A stretch of DNA of 64,000 nt from Pseudoalteromonas piscicida (GTDB taxonomy: Bacteria > Pseudomonadota > Gammaproteobacteria > Enterobacterales > Alteromonadaceae): positions 1 to 64,000 of the forward strand of contig NZ_NKHF01000041.1 in assembly GCF_002744175.1 (NCBI RefSeq), read 5' to 3'. The notes beneath the pieces were generated by a model that searched no databases, was not told the DNA's origin, and worked only from the letters and a program-made list of their open reading frames with translations. Both the position numbers and the translations under genes were made by a program. Below are positions 1 through 7,493 of the stretch, in pieces. The stretch's first letter is position 1. The number at the start of each line of letters is the position of its first letter.

Positions 1-25
1 TTTGTTTTTTACGGGCAGTCGCCAT
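1..25 (-). CDS. Possible truncated CDS start (MATARKKQ...)
   Basis: Only eight codons lie in the window, read leftward from an ATG at 25-23. A GAGGAA-type ribosome binding site lies just upstream in its direction. The N-terminus MATARKKQ resembles, from memory, the start of REP-associated Y1-type transposases (RAYT) of Alteromonadales, and a repeat pair lies within 200 bases. That identity is inference; the visible part is too short to decide. Confidence 0.35.
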
Positions 26-98
26 CGCTTTTTCCTCAATCCTTTGAGTTCAGAGTTAGAGCGTAGACGACATCTAAGAGGCTTGCAAATTTGAAAAA

Positions 99-128
99 AG
101 TTGAGGTGGGTGTCAGTTTAAAAAAGAA
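99..128 (+). repeat. Direct repeat copy 1, GTTGAGGTGGGTGTCAG core
   Basis: First of two near-identical units of about 30 bases, spaced 98 bases apart, each with the core GTTGARGTGGGTGTCAG followed by an A-rich run. It lies between the possible transposase start and the lipoprotein gene. It could be a repeat tied to a RAYT-type element; no coding role is visible. Confidence 0.55.
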
Positions 129-196
129 GCCGCTAAATGCTCATGATACCTTCTAAATTAGTTTTCGGTTTTATTTGATTTCAACAAGTTGAAGAG

Positions 197-225
197 AGTT
201 GAAGTGGGTGTCAGCTTTAAAAAGA
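197..225 (+). repeat. Direct repeat copy 2, GTTGAAGTGGGTGTCAG core
   Basis: Second unit of the repeat pair, differing from the first by one base in the 17-base core and slightly in the A-rich tail. Bases 26-297 otherwise hold no convincing gene. Confidence 0.55.
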
Positions 226-297
226 GTTATGAGGATGCGGAAACCTGCTTTTAATTGCTGCTTGTTAAGTATCCACCATCCTTGGTGGTTTGTTAAC

Positions 298-678
298 TTA
301 CTGGATCTGTTGTAATGCGCTGTCACCGAAGCCGACTAACTGGTTATTTTTGAATACCAGCGGTGTGCACTCATCTTTGGTTACTTTACCATCTGAGTGT
401 TTGCTGTTGGTTGCATAATAGAGTACTTGATAGTTATCACCGTCTTTAGACACAAGCTCGCTAAAGTCAGGAGTTGCGAACATATCTTTTACTGAAGCGT
501 AAGATACGCCCATTTCTAGATTCGCAATCTTTTCACGGTTTTTACGTTGTTTGTGTTCCCAGTTAGACGAGTTGTATTCTGATGCCCAACCGTGCTCTAC
601 TTCACCGTCGGATACAGCAACGATACAGCCTGATAATAGAGTAGAGCTAAGCGCAGCAACTAACATTAATTTCTTCAT
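298..678 (-). CDS. DUF3192-type small lipoprotein
   Basis: A 126-residue protein beginning MKKLMLVAAL, with a signal sequence ending in a lipobox (LSGC), so it is expected to be a lipidated envelope protein. I take the ATG at 678 rather than the codon 36 bases further upstream, because the signal peptide starts there and AGGA lies upstream. The body (GVSYASVKDMFATPDF, later a VLYYAT segment and a C-terminal LVFKNNQLVGFG) matches my recollection of DUF3192, a family of short lipoproteins in Vibrio, Shewanella and Pseudoalteromonas with no assigned role. It stands alone between the repeat pair and the dehydrogenase. Confidence 0.75.
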   Translation of the reverse strand: MKKLMLVAALSSTLLSGCIVAVSDGEVEHGWASEYNSSNWEHKQRKNREKIANLEMGVSYASVKDMFATPDFSELVSKDGDNYQVLYYATNSKHSDGKVTKDECTPLVFKNNQLVGFGDSALQQIQ

Positions 679-879
679 TGTTGTTTTCCTTTTTTGAATT
701 TTCTCGCCATGCAAATGATGCTATAAGCGGTTTTATTTTGGTCTTTATTTGCCTTGGATTTTGCAAGCTTTTTGCCAATTTAAAAAATATATTAATATCA
801 AGTGTTTGTTGTTTTTTATTCAATTTTGATTTTAGTTTTTTCACTAAAAGTTAGTGATATTGCTCACTTAAAATATAAA

Positions 880-1827
880 TTACACCACTCGATTTCTCGC
901 TATGCCCATTACAAAACTATCAATATTGGTGGCTATCTCTGCAATTAGTCTTACGATTGCTTCTTTACTTGCCCAAGCCGTGTGAGGTGTTAGTAGTAGA
1001 TTCTCGCCTTGGTACTGAATAAGTGGGTTACTTGCATTTGCTGGCTCTTGTGTGAGTACATCGACCGCGGCCCCTGCAATTTGATTGTTGCCAAGCGCTG
1101 CTACTAGCGCCTGTTCATTGACTATGCCACCTCTTGCTGTGTTTACAAGGTAAGCGTGATCAGGAAGAAGCGCAAAGGCATTAGCGTCAATAAGATCAGT
1201 GGTTTCAGGAGTCTGTGGGCAATGAATAGAAACGATATCCGCAGCACGCAAAGCATCTTCGAATGCAACTCGTCCAGAGCGAACCGTTGATGCTCCTTTT
1301 CGTTCAGCAATCATGACATGTGCACCAAAAGCTTGCGCTACTTTTGCTACCGCCTCTCCTAAAGTACCATGGCCAACAATCACGAAGTTTTTGCCTGAGA
1401 TCTCTGCAATATTATAGTCCAAACGACAAAACATATCGCTCTGTTGCCAAAGTCCAGCACGACAGTCTTGTTGATAGCGATGAATATTAGTCATCAAATT
1501 ACCCAGCATGGTAAACGTGTGCTGTACAACAGAAGGGGTAGAGTAACCAGCTACATTAGCGACGGCAACTTGATGCGCTTTCGCTGCCGCTAAATCTATA
1601 TTATTCACGCCAGTAGCTGCCACACAAATTAACTTTAAGTGAGGTAAAGAAGCGATGATGTCGGCATTTAACTTTACCTTATTGGTTATAATCACGTCTG
1701 CATCTTTACTGCGCGAGAGCACGTCTTCACTAGAAGTGGTGTCGTAAGACGTTAAAGCACCCAACTTTGCGATCGGGGAAAGGTCGGTTCCGGCTAGCGT
1801 TTTAGCGTCTAATACCACGATTTGCAT
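880..1827 (-). CDS. D-2-hydroxyacid dehydrogenase (glycerate dehydrogenase-like)
   Basis: A 315-residue NAD(P)-dependent oxidoreductase of the D-isomer 2-hydroxyacid dehydrogenase family. The Rossmann dinucleotide motif GHGTLG is at residues 152-157. The catalytic triad is visible as Arg232 (in NTARGGIVN), Glu261 and His282 (in LTPHTAW). Length and motifs fit glycerate/hydroxypyruvate reductases of the HprA type better than the longer SerA class, since there is no ACT domain. Substrate is not decidable from sequence. It is divergent from the MerR-type regulator, and the regulator's promoter sits just upstream of its start codon. Confidence 0.85.
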   Translation of the reverse strand: MQIVVLDAKTLAGTDLSPIAKLGALTSYDTTSSEDVLSRSKDADVIITNKVKLNADIIASLPHLKLICVAATGVNNIDLAAAKAHQVAVANVAGYSTPSVVQHTFTMLGNLMTNIHRYQQDCRAGLWQQSDMFCRLDYNIAEISGKNFVIVGHGTLGEAVAKVAQAFGAHVMIAERKGASTVRSGRVAFEDALRAADIVSIHCPQTPETTDLIDANAFALLPDHAYLVNTARGGIVNEQALVAALGNNQIAGAAVDVLTQEPANASNPLIQYQGENLLLTPHTAWASKEAIVRLIAEIATNIDSFVMGIARNRVV

Positions 1828-1843
1828 TATTTTTATCCTTTAC

Positions 1844-1875
1844 TTGACTTTGGAGTTAACTCTAAGGTTTATACT
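1844..1875 (+). promoter_or_regulatory. MerR-type promoter with 20-bp spacer and operator
   Basis: TTGACT at 1844-1849 and TATACT at 1870-1875 are separated by 20 bases, the over-long spacer typical of MerR-family controlled promoters. The spacer holds an imperfect dyad (ACTTTGGAGTT / AACTCTAAGGT) centred near 1858, resembling the E. coli zntA operator. It points toward the MerR gene and the permease, so the pair is probably autoregulated in response to metal. Confidence 0.8.
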
Positions 1876-1918
1876 TATCACGTCGACTAGGATAATCTTC
1901 AGGACTTGGGAGTGTAAA

Positions 1919-2326
1919 GTGGTAAAGATTGGTGAGCTAGCAAAGCGACTAAACGTATCAACTGACACGTTAAGGTATTACGAAGCAAACGATTTACTTC
2001 ACCCTTGCACAAGGAGTGAAGGCGGCTACCGCTTGTTTGATGAGCAAAGTGAAAAACAGATGCGTTTTATTCTGCGTGCTAAAGAAGTGGGGTTTAGCCT
2101 CAAAGAAGTGCAGGATCTATTGAAAATTAAGTTTGAAAAGCATCAACACAGCTGTGAAGAAGTAAAAACGCTGACGATTACCAAGCGTGATTTAGTGAGA
2201 GCGCGCATAGCAGAATTACAAAAGTTTGAACGATCGTTATCGACGCTGGCAGAGCAATGTTGCGGCGGTAAGGAGGCGGCAGTGAGCTGCTCGATTTTAA
2301 CAGCCTTGGAGGCTATCGATGAATGA
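1919..2326 (+). CDS. MerR-family, ZntR-like metal-responsive regulator
   Basis: A 135-residue regulator starting at a GTG (1919) with GGGAG six bases upstream; this gives the family N-terminus MVKIGELAKRLNVS, whereas the longer reading frame runs back into the promoter. A winged-helix DNA-binding domain occupies residues 1-70, followed by a dimerisation helix and a C-terminal metal loop. Cys79, Cys114, Cys115 and Cys124 sit at the same numbers as the zinc ligands of E. coli ZntR, but the position of ligand His119 is Glu119 here. It overlaps the permease start by 8 bases, so the two are translationally coupled. Zinc is the likely effector, with copper or cadmium possible. Confidence 0.85.
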   Translation: MVKIGELAKRLNVSTDTLRYYEANDLLHPCTRSEGGYRLFDEQSEKQMRFILRAKEVGFSLKEVQDLLKIKFEKHQHSCEEVKTLTITKRDLVRARIAELQKFERSLSTLAEQCCGGKEAAVSCSILTALEAIDE

Positions 2327-3572
2327 ACTGATATTAAATTTTTGGCAGCTATTTTTAGTGTCTGCCCCCTGGTTATTACTAGGCTTAGTATTGGCTGGGT
2401 TACTCAATGTCTTTATTCCAAAAGACTTATTACAAAAGCACTTAGGAAAAGAGGGGTTTTGGACCACGATAAAAGCCGCATTAATTGGCGCCCCTATGCC
2501 GTTGTGCTCGTGCGGTGTGATCCCAGCAGCGGTGGGACTCAGAAGAGCGGGGGGATCAAAAAGTGCGACCACGGCTTTTTTAGTCTCTACTCCAGAAACC
2601 GGTGTTGACTCTATTTCTGTCTCTTATGTTTTGTTAGGGCCATTCATGGCGGTGATTAGACCAATCGCTGCTGTGGCCAGTGCCATTGCCGCAGGGCTAT
2701 TAGTCGGCAGTGAAAAAGACGACAAGCCCACAACAGTAAAAGACTTACACAACGCTGACGAAACAGAGAGTTGCTGTAGTTCAACCAAGGGGGCTGAGTC
2801 AAAACCGCAGCCTACCAAGTCCTGTTGTGAGAGCAAACCGGTCGCCATGCAATCTGCTAGTACAAGTTGCTGCGCCACCGCGGAGCCACAGCTAGCAATG
2901 GCTGGTGTAGGCGGGGGCTGTTGCGAGACTGCTACACCAGCAACTAGTAGCTGCTGCGAAGCAACAGCAGATACTTCAAGTTGTTGTGAACCCACTCCAG
3001 CCGGAGAAACACAAAGTGTATTTGCGAAAATAATAGAAGCGGTGAAGTTCAGCTGTAATAAGTTACTTTCAGACACCGCAGTATGGCTATTGATAGGCTT
3101 ATTCTTTGCCGCTTTAGTACAAACTTTTGTTCCTGAGTCATTTCTATCACAATGGGGCGACGGCATTCTAGCTATGTTGGCGGTCATTTTAATTAGCATT
3201 CCTATGTATATTTGTGCCACAGCTTCTACACCTATTGCCGCTGGTTTACTTATGGCGGGTGTATCACCAGGTGCTGTCTTGGTCTTTATGCTTGCTGGCC
3301 CTGCGACCAACATCGCGACAATAGGGGTTGTAGGTAAAGAATTAGGGCGTCGAGCTGTATTTGCCTATTTAGGCGGTGTGATAGGTGTCGCGCTGTTCTT
3401 CGGCTATTTAACAGATTACTTAGTGACAACCTACGGCTTTGTCGTGACACCCATGATAGGCGAGGAGCATGAGGTGCTACCACACTGGCTTACGGTATCG
3501 ATGGGCATGCTATTAGCGGCGCTCTTGCTCAGGTTGGCTATACTCAAAATCGGTAAAGTTGTTAGAAGATAG
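2319..3572 (+). CDS. SO_0444-type Cu/Zn efflux permease
   Basis: A 417-residue inner-membrane permease of the DUF318/UPF0718 type. Two membrane bundles (about residues 5-130 and 235-415) each carry the family signatures, including PLCSCGVIPA near residues 61-70 and a CATASTPIAAGL segment. Between them is a soluble loop with six Cys-Cys pairs at 152/153, 169/170, 184/185, 201/202, 212/213 and 222/223, presumably a metal-collecting region. I recognise the SO_0444 family of Cu/Zn efflux transporters. The gene is coupled to the preceding MerR-type regulator, which fits metal-induced export. Confidence 0.85.
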   Translation: MNELILNFWQLFLVSAPWLLLGLVLAGLLNVFIPKDLLQKHLGKEGFWTTIKAALIGAPMPLCSCGVIPAAVGLRRAGGSKSATTAFLVSTPETGVDSISVSYVLLGPFMAVIRPIAAVASAIAAGLLVGSEKDDKPTTVKDLHNADETESCCSSTKGAESKPQPTKSCCESKPVAMQSASTSCCATAEPQLAMAGVGGGCCETATPATSSCCEATADTSSCCEPTPAGETQSVFAKIIEAVKFSCNKLLSDTAVWLLIGLFFAALVQTFVPESFLSQWGDGILAMLAVILISIPMYICATASTPIAAGLLMAGVSPGAVLVFMLAGPATNIATIGVVGKELGRRAVFAYLGGVIGVALFFGYLTDYLVTTYGFVVTPMIGEEHEVLPHWLTVSMGMLLAALLLRLAILKIGKVVRR

Positions 3573-3613
3573 ATAATTGTGGTACTTTTTACCGTATTAC
3601 AATTGAGTTACGT

Positions 3614-3673
3614 CTAAGCATTTTATGTTCCAACATAACGCATCACTTCGGTGGTCAGACATGAAATGCTTAG
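3614..3673. repeat. Long inverted repeat (15-bp arms)
   Basis: Arms at 3614-3628 and 3659-3673 (CTAAGCATTTTATGT and its complement) match at 14 of 15 positions, with the mismatch able to form G.U. There is no T-tract, so it does not look like a simple terminator. It fills the gap between the permease and the acyltransferase. Confidence 0.6.
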
Positions 3674-3739
3674 CGTCTGTTTATCTGACACGATAGAATG
3701 CAACAAAGTATTCGTTAATCCGACAATTTGAGAAGTAGA

Positions 3740-4834
3740 GTGGATAAATACGCTGACATTAGACCGTATAATGATGATGAAGTAGTGCCAGCTTTGGCAC
3801 GTCTGCTAGGTGATGACCAGTTTATTGATGTGATCGCTAAATATAACTTGCCTGCATGGTTGAATGCTTGGCCCGCAATCGCACGCCCACTAGTACGAAT
3901 GAAGCTAAAAAAGAAGTGGGGAGACTTTTGTACGATTGAGCAAGTACAGAATGAAGTGGCGTACTACCTGCAAATCTTAATTAACAAAACGACTTCTAAA
4001 GTCACCTATTCGGGCCTTGAAACATTGGACTCGAACACTTCGTATTTATTTATTTCAAACCACCGCGACATCGTCTTAGATCCCGCATTAGTGAATTGGG
4101 GTCTGCATCAGCAGGATATGCGTACCGTACGTATTGCTATCGGCGACAACTTACTGCAAGTGCCTTATATCACAGAGCTTATGCGGCTAAATAAGAGCTT
4201 TATCGTGAAGCGGTCGGCAAAAGCGCCCAAAGAAATGCTAAAGGCATTAACGCAGTTATCGGCGTATATTTTTGATTCGCTCAGTGAGGGTAACTCAATT
4301 TGGATTGCGCAAAAAGAAGGACGTGCCAAAGACGGTGTTGACCTTACCGATCCAGCTCTACTTAAAATGCTACAATTGCATGGCCGCAAACAAAAGCTGG
4401 AGTTCTCTGACTACGTAAAGCATTTGAAAATAGTGCCTGTAGCGATTTCATACCAGTATGAACCCTGTGCTGTTGCTAAGGCAAAAGAGCTATATCATAA
4501 GCAGCAGTTTGGTCAGTATGTAAAAGCTCAAGGTGAAGACATTGCTAGTATTGTAGAAGGCTTTAGCTCGGACAAAGGACACGTACATATTGCCTTTGGT
4601 GACCCAATTACTGACGATGTAACAAACCCTGATGAGCTTGCAGCTGTCATCGACAAGCAAATTTTAGCTTTGTATCACCTGCACTCAACAAACCATTTAG
4701 CCGCCGGTGATGACGCACAGGTGAGCTCAAAAGACAAAGAAGACTTTATTACCAAACTTGAGTCCGTCCCTGAAGAGTTAAAGCAATTGGTACTTAGCAT
4801 GTACGCAGAGCCGCTTCGTCGCAAAGGAATTTAA
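3740..4834 (+). CDS. 1-acyl-sn-glycerol-3-phosphate acyltransferase-like protein
   Basis: A 364-residue protein of the PlsC-like glycerolipid acyltransferase superfamily. The acceptor/catalytic block is SNHRDIVLDPAL near residue 105, and a second block with QKEGRAKDG lies near residue 195. It is longer than a typical PlsC (about 240), with N- and C-terminal extensions; the C-terminus (LVLSMYAEPLRRKGI) may be an accessory domain. I chose the GTG at 3740 (MDKYADIRPYNDD) with GAGAAG upstream; a TTG at 3728 would add four residues. Likely phospholipid synthesis at the inner membrane; exact substrate unknown. It is monocistronic. Confidence 0.7.
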   Translation: MDKYADIRPYNDDEVVPALARLLGDDQFIDVIAKYNLPAWLNAWPAIARPLVRMKLKKKWGDFCTIEQVQNEVAYYLQILINKTTSKVTYSGLETLDSNTSYLFISNHRDIVLDPALVNWGLHQQDMRTVRIAIGDNLLQVPYITELMRLNKSFIVKRSAKAPKEMLKALTQLSAYIFDSLSEGNSIWIAQKEGRAKDGVDLTDPALLKMLQLHGRKQKLEFSDYVKHLKIVPVAISYQYEPCAVAKAKELYHKQQFGQYVKAQGEDIASIVEGFSSDKGHVHIAFGDPITDDVTNPDELAAVIDKQILALYHLHSTNHLAAGDDAQVSSKDKEDFITKLESVPEELKQLVLSMYAEPLRRKGI

Positions 4835-4865
4835 TACCTTTGGGTACGTGCAATAACGGTATTAT

Positions 4866-4901
4866 ACCCTTCAAATTAATTTTCTCGTCAATTTGAAGGG
4901 T
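4866..4901. repeat. Perfect 12-bp inverted repeat
   Basis: ACCCTTCAAATT at 4866-4877 and its exact complement at 4890-4901 flank a 12-base loop. No T-tract follows on the plus strand, so its terminator value for the acyltransferase gene is doubtful. Confidence 0.6.
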
Positions 4902-4968
4902 GAAATATCAATTTAGCTTCGTAAAAAGCTCCTTATTTAGAACAACTAAGTAGCAAAATTTTTGGCTT

Positions 4969-5040
4969 GCCTATACCTATATGGATATAGATACCTTGGC
5001 GCTAGCAGGACGCTGGAGTTAAGGTTATTTCCCCGCTTCA
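4969..5040 (+). repeat. Dispersed intergenic repeat, copy C (partial)
   Basis: Contains TTGCCTATA, a small hairpin around GGATATAG, then GCGCTAGCAGGACGC and GGAGTTA. The order and spacing match the copies at 12161-12290 and 35527-35680. Only the left half of the element is recognisable here. Confidence 0.5.
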
Positions 5041-5084
5041 AAATAGCGAGTGTACTTAATACCATTGATATTAGAATGTTGTGC

Positions 5085-5627
5085 TTAACTGACAGGTTTG
5101 TGGTAATAAACAACCTCCATATCCCCTAGAATATCGGTGTGGATCCCTTTTTTAATATAGGTCATCCCGAGTTTTTTCATGATGTTGATAGAGCCAAGGT
5201 TTTCTTCTTCGGCAATTGCACTAAAGTGTGTCAGGTTGGGATTGGCGACAATTAGTTCTGACATGACTTGCTGCGCGGCTTCTGTTGCCAAGCCCTTCCC
5301 CCAGAATGCTTGTTTGAAGCGCCAGCCTAGCTCTAAATCTTGATCATTTCTTTGCTCAGTAAAAAAGTGGGCAGGGCGAACCAAGATCCAGCCAATAAAG
5401 TGCTCACCTGGCAATGCAAAGCAGCCCCATAGCCCCCAGCCTTTGGTATCATTCGTAAACTGCTTTAAGCGAGGTATATACACGGTCTTTACTTCTTCCA
5501 GTGAATTAGTTTGACCGCTCGTAATGTACTTCATGACTTCGGGGTCACTATCGAGATCGGCGAGTAGCTGGGCATCTTTTGCCGTGAGTAGGCGATAACT
5601 CAACCTTGCAGAGTCCTTTACTTGCAT
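5085..5627 (-). CDS. GNAT-family N-acetyltransferase (RimJ/RimL-like)
   Basis: A 180-residue protein with the layout of the Acetyltransf_3 branch of GNAT enzymes: an N-terminal LSYRLLTAKDAQLLADLDSD segment, the central ELGWRFKQAFWGKGLATEA block, which holds the acetyl-CoA pyrophosphate-binding loop (W-G-K-G-L-A), and the ENLGSINIMKKLGM motif near the C-terminus. Relatives acetylate ribosomal protein N-termini or small molecules; the substrate here cannot be told. AGGAG lies about ten bases before the ATG. It is monocistronic, and divergent from tapT. Confidence 0.8.
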   Translation of the reverse strand: MQVKDSARLSYRLLTAKDAQLLADLDSDPEVMKYITSGQTNSLEEVKTVYIPRLKQFTNDTKGWGLWGCFALPGEHFIGWILVRPAHFFTEQRNDQDLELGWRFKQAFWGKGLATEAAQQVMSELIVANPNLTHFSAIAEEENLGSINIMKKLGMTYIKKGIHTDILGDMEVVYYHKPVS

Positions 5628-5752
5628 TTTTATATACTCCTAACAAAACCCTAGAGTACAAAAGGCGATGTGGGGAGTAAAGGTGAAAAAGGTTGATTAA
5701 GTTTACATAGACGCAGGGCGAGTGCTTTACTAAAATACGCCGGCATTTTTTG

Positions 5753-6430
5753 ATGGGGAACAGAGTGAAAAATTCAGTATTAGCGCTTAGACAGCGCCAA
5801 ATTGCCGCGGCTCAACGAGAATATAAAGCCAGAGGCTCTAAACTGGCGCGTTGTGAATGCTGCTTATTGGCGACCACTCTGTGTATTTGCGAAAAAGTTC
5901 AAATAGCAGACGCCAATTGTGCAGTGTGCTTGCTAATGTATCATAATGAAAGCTTTAAACCCTCGAATACCGGACGCCTAATCGCGGATGTGATCCCCGA
6001 CAACCATGCTTTTCGCTGGGATAGAACCGAACCTGACGCAGCGTTATTGTCACTACTTTCGGACGAACAATACGCACCGATCGTGGTATTTCCCGAACAA
6101 GGCGTTGAGCCGGAGCGAGTGATCACCAAAATACAGCGACAGGAAAATAAAAAGCCTTTGTTTATCTTTTTGGATGGGACCTGGCGAGAAGCAAAGAAAA
6201 TGTTCCGAAAAAGCCCCTACTTAGACAATTTACCTGTGTTATCAATTGCCCCTGAAAAGCTCTCAGATTATAAACTGCGAGTGGCACCACATGAACATCA
6301 GTTGGGTACTGCTGAGGTCGCTTGTGTGTTATTTGCAGAGTCGGGTGAGCAAGACGCCGCGGATAAATTGACTGCTCATTTTATCGACTTTAGAGATGCT
6401 TACCTAAAAGGAAAGCGTAGCAAGTTGTAG
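5753..6430 (+). CDS. tapT: tRNA-uridine aminocarboxypropyltransferase (DTW domain)
   Basis: A 225-residue DTW-domain protein. The signature LDGTWREAKKM is at residues 140-150, and an N-terminal Cys cluster (Cys34, 36, 37, 44, 46) fits the family's metal-binding knuckle. TapT-type enzymes use S-adenosylmethionine to make acp3U in tRNA. The ATG at 5753 is taken as the start; a GTG at 5765 with GGGGAA four bases upstream is a credible alternative, giving a protein four residues shorter. It is followed, in convergent orientation, by the CsrB-like RNA. Confidence 0.8.
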   Translation: MGNRVKNSVLALRQRQIAAAQREYKARGSKLARCECCLLATTLCICEKVQIADANCAVCLLMYHNESFKPSNTGRLIADVIPDNHAFRWDRTEPDAALLSLLSDEQYAPIVVFPEQGVEPERVITKIQRQENKKPLFIFLDGTWREAKKMFRKSPYLDNLPVLSIAPEKLSDYKLRVAPHEHQLGTAEVACVLFAESGEQDAADKLTAHFIDFRDAYLKGKRSKL

Positions 6431-6556
6431 TCGGTTGTGGGTGGAGTCAGCCAAAGTTAGCACTTAAATGGATGCGGGGTGGACTTTATCAAGAGTTGTC
6501 CAACTCAAGTTAAACAAATAATCAAAGCAAGTAATAGCGATTAGCTTAACTAACCC

Positions 6557-6595
6557 GATAAATAAGAAGAGCGCGACCCATTTCTGAGCCGCGCT
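6557..6595 (-). terminator. Terminator of the CsrB-like RNA
   Basis: On the minus strand AGCGCGGCTC (6595-6586) pairs with GGGTCGCGCT (6579-6570) over ten base pairs, two of them G.U, around a six-base loop, followed by a pyrimidine-rich stretch (CTTCTTATTT). The G.U pairs favour folding of the minus-strand RNA. Confidence 0.7.
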
Positions 6596-7191
6596 TACGG
6601 AATCTTCTAAATGCTTCCTGCAAAGTTGAGTGGTTCAACGTCCTGAATCTTTCCTCATCCATGGCATCGCTTGGTGTTCTCGTTTTGCGAATAAAGGCAT
6701 CTTGCCCTGTGTCCATCTTCCTTTTACACGTCCGCTGTCTTAATCCTGTGCCGTCCCATTGCTAAGAACAAACCTTTGTTCTAATTGTCCCTGATTGCTA
6801 CTTTCCAAAATAGCAGTGCCAATAATCACTTTGCTTACCTTGGCACTTGGTAGCCTGAACCTATTGCTTCAAGCTAGGGGTTGCGTTATCAACCGCAACG
6901 ATTGGCATCTCCTAAGCCACTTGTTACTAGTACATCCGATGTACCTTCCTTCCTCATCCTTAACCACCTGTATATCCAATACAGCAACGCTAACCCTTAG
7001 CGTTTGGCTTCTCCCCTGAAGCAATCCCTCGGTTCATCATGAACCGCAATCATTCCTTGTCCTTACTGTTTCACTCCTTGTGAAAACGATCTCGCTCTAT
7101 TTACCCTATTATCCTTTAAGTGGGTGCCTATCCATCGGCAAGTCCTGCCCTGAGCGTATTCCTGAAATCCTTTCTCTCTCTTCCTGAGATG
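6558..7191 (-). ncRNA. csrB: CsrB-type regulatory RNA (CsrA/RsmA antagonist)
   Basis: No protein gene fits this 1-kb gap. Read on the minus strand it holds about 28 GGA motifs by my hand count (AGGA, CAGGA, GGGA), against roughly ten expected by chance. Many sit in loops of short perfect hairpins, for example GTACAT/ATGTAC around CGG, CTGTAT/ATACAG around TGG, CGCTAA/TTAGCG around GGG and GGTTCAT/ATGAACC. That is the design of CsrB/CsrC/RsmZ RNAs, which titrate the translational regulator CsrA. A -10 box precedes the start near 7191 and a hairpin plus U-rich stretch ends it near 6558. At about 630 nt it is much longer than E. coli CsrB (about 370 nt). Confidence 0.85.
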
Positions 7192-7197
7192 TTGTTA

Positions 7198-7203
7198 AGT
7201 ATA
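7198..7203 (-). promoter_or_regulatory. -10 element of the CsrB-like RNA
   Basis: TATACT on the minus strand, seven bases before the inferred RNA start. The -35 position 17 bases upstream reads CTCCCT, far from consensus, which would suit an activator-dependent promoter. Confidence 0.6.
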
Positions 7204-7349
7204 AGCAGACCACAAAAAATAGGGAGTGGTAAAATCCAATCTTTTTGTTGACGTCTTTTAGTAATAATTAATAACTTTATATTTATTAGTTGGTTAACCT
7301 TGTTTTGAGTGTTATTTCAGCGCTGCTTTACTCAATTTCTTGCAGCTAA

Positions 7350-7365
7350 GTGAGATATATCTCAC
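7350..7365. promoter_or_regulatory. Perfect 16-bp palindrome, candidate UvrY/GacA site
   Basis: GTGAGATATATCTCAC is a perfect dyad, close in form to the inverted repeat bound by UvrY upstream of E. coli csrB. It lies about 165 bases upstream of the CsrB-like RNA start, the arrangement expected of BarA/UvrY control. It also lies about 130 bases upstream of the iron-transport operon, so a role there cannot be excluded. Confidence 0.55.
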
Positions 7366-7460
7366 AGCTGATTTTCCAGTTTTCTACAACACTAATTTTG
7401 TGGCTGCATCGAGATAAAGATTCAGGGTGTAAAACTGCACAATTACAGGTAGAATTAGTT

Positions 7461-7479
7461 GATAATAATTATTGTTTAC
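7461..7479 (+). promoter_or_regulatory. Candidate Fur box
   Basis: GATAATAATTATTGTTTAC matches the 19-base Fur consensus at about 13 positions and sits just upstream of the ribosome binding site of the iron ABC transporter operon, where iron repression is expected. Confidence 0.5.
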
Positions 7480-7493
7480 TAAATGGAGTCTTT

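Noticed and set aside
647-844. A 65-codon minus-strand frame overlapping the lipoprotein start
   Set aside because: Lys/Asn-rich low-complexity translation of an AT-rich intergenic stretch, overlapping the signal peptide of the lipoprotein gene in another frame.
6431-6460. A further copy of the GTGGGTGTCAG repeat after tapT
   Set aside because: Only GGGTGGAGTCAG is similar; the match is too short and broken to count.
6795-7019. A 74-codon plus-strand reading frame in the 6.4-7.5 kb gap
   Set aside because: It lies inside the hairpin-rich CsrB-like RNA; its residues reflect the structured RNA (many Leu/Thr/Cys), and it lacks a ribosome binding site.
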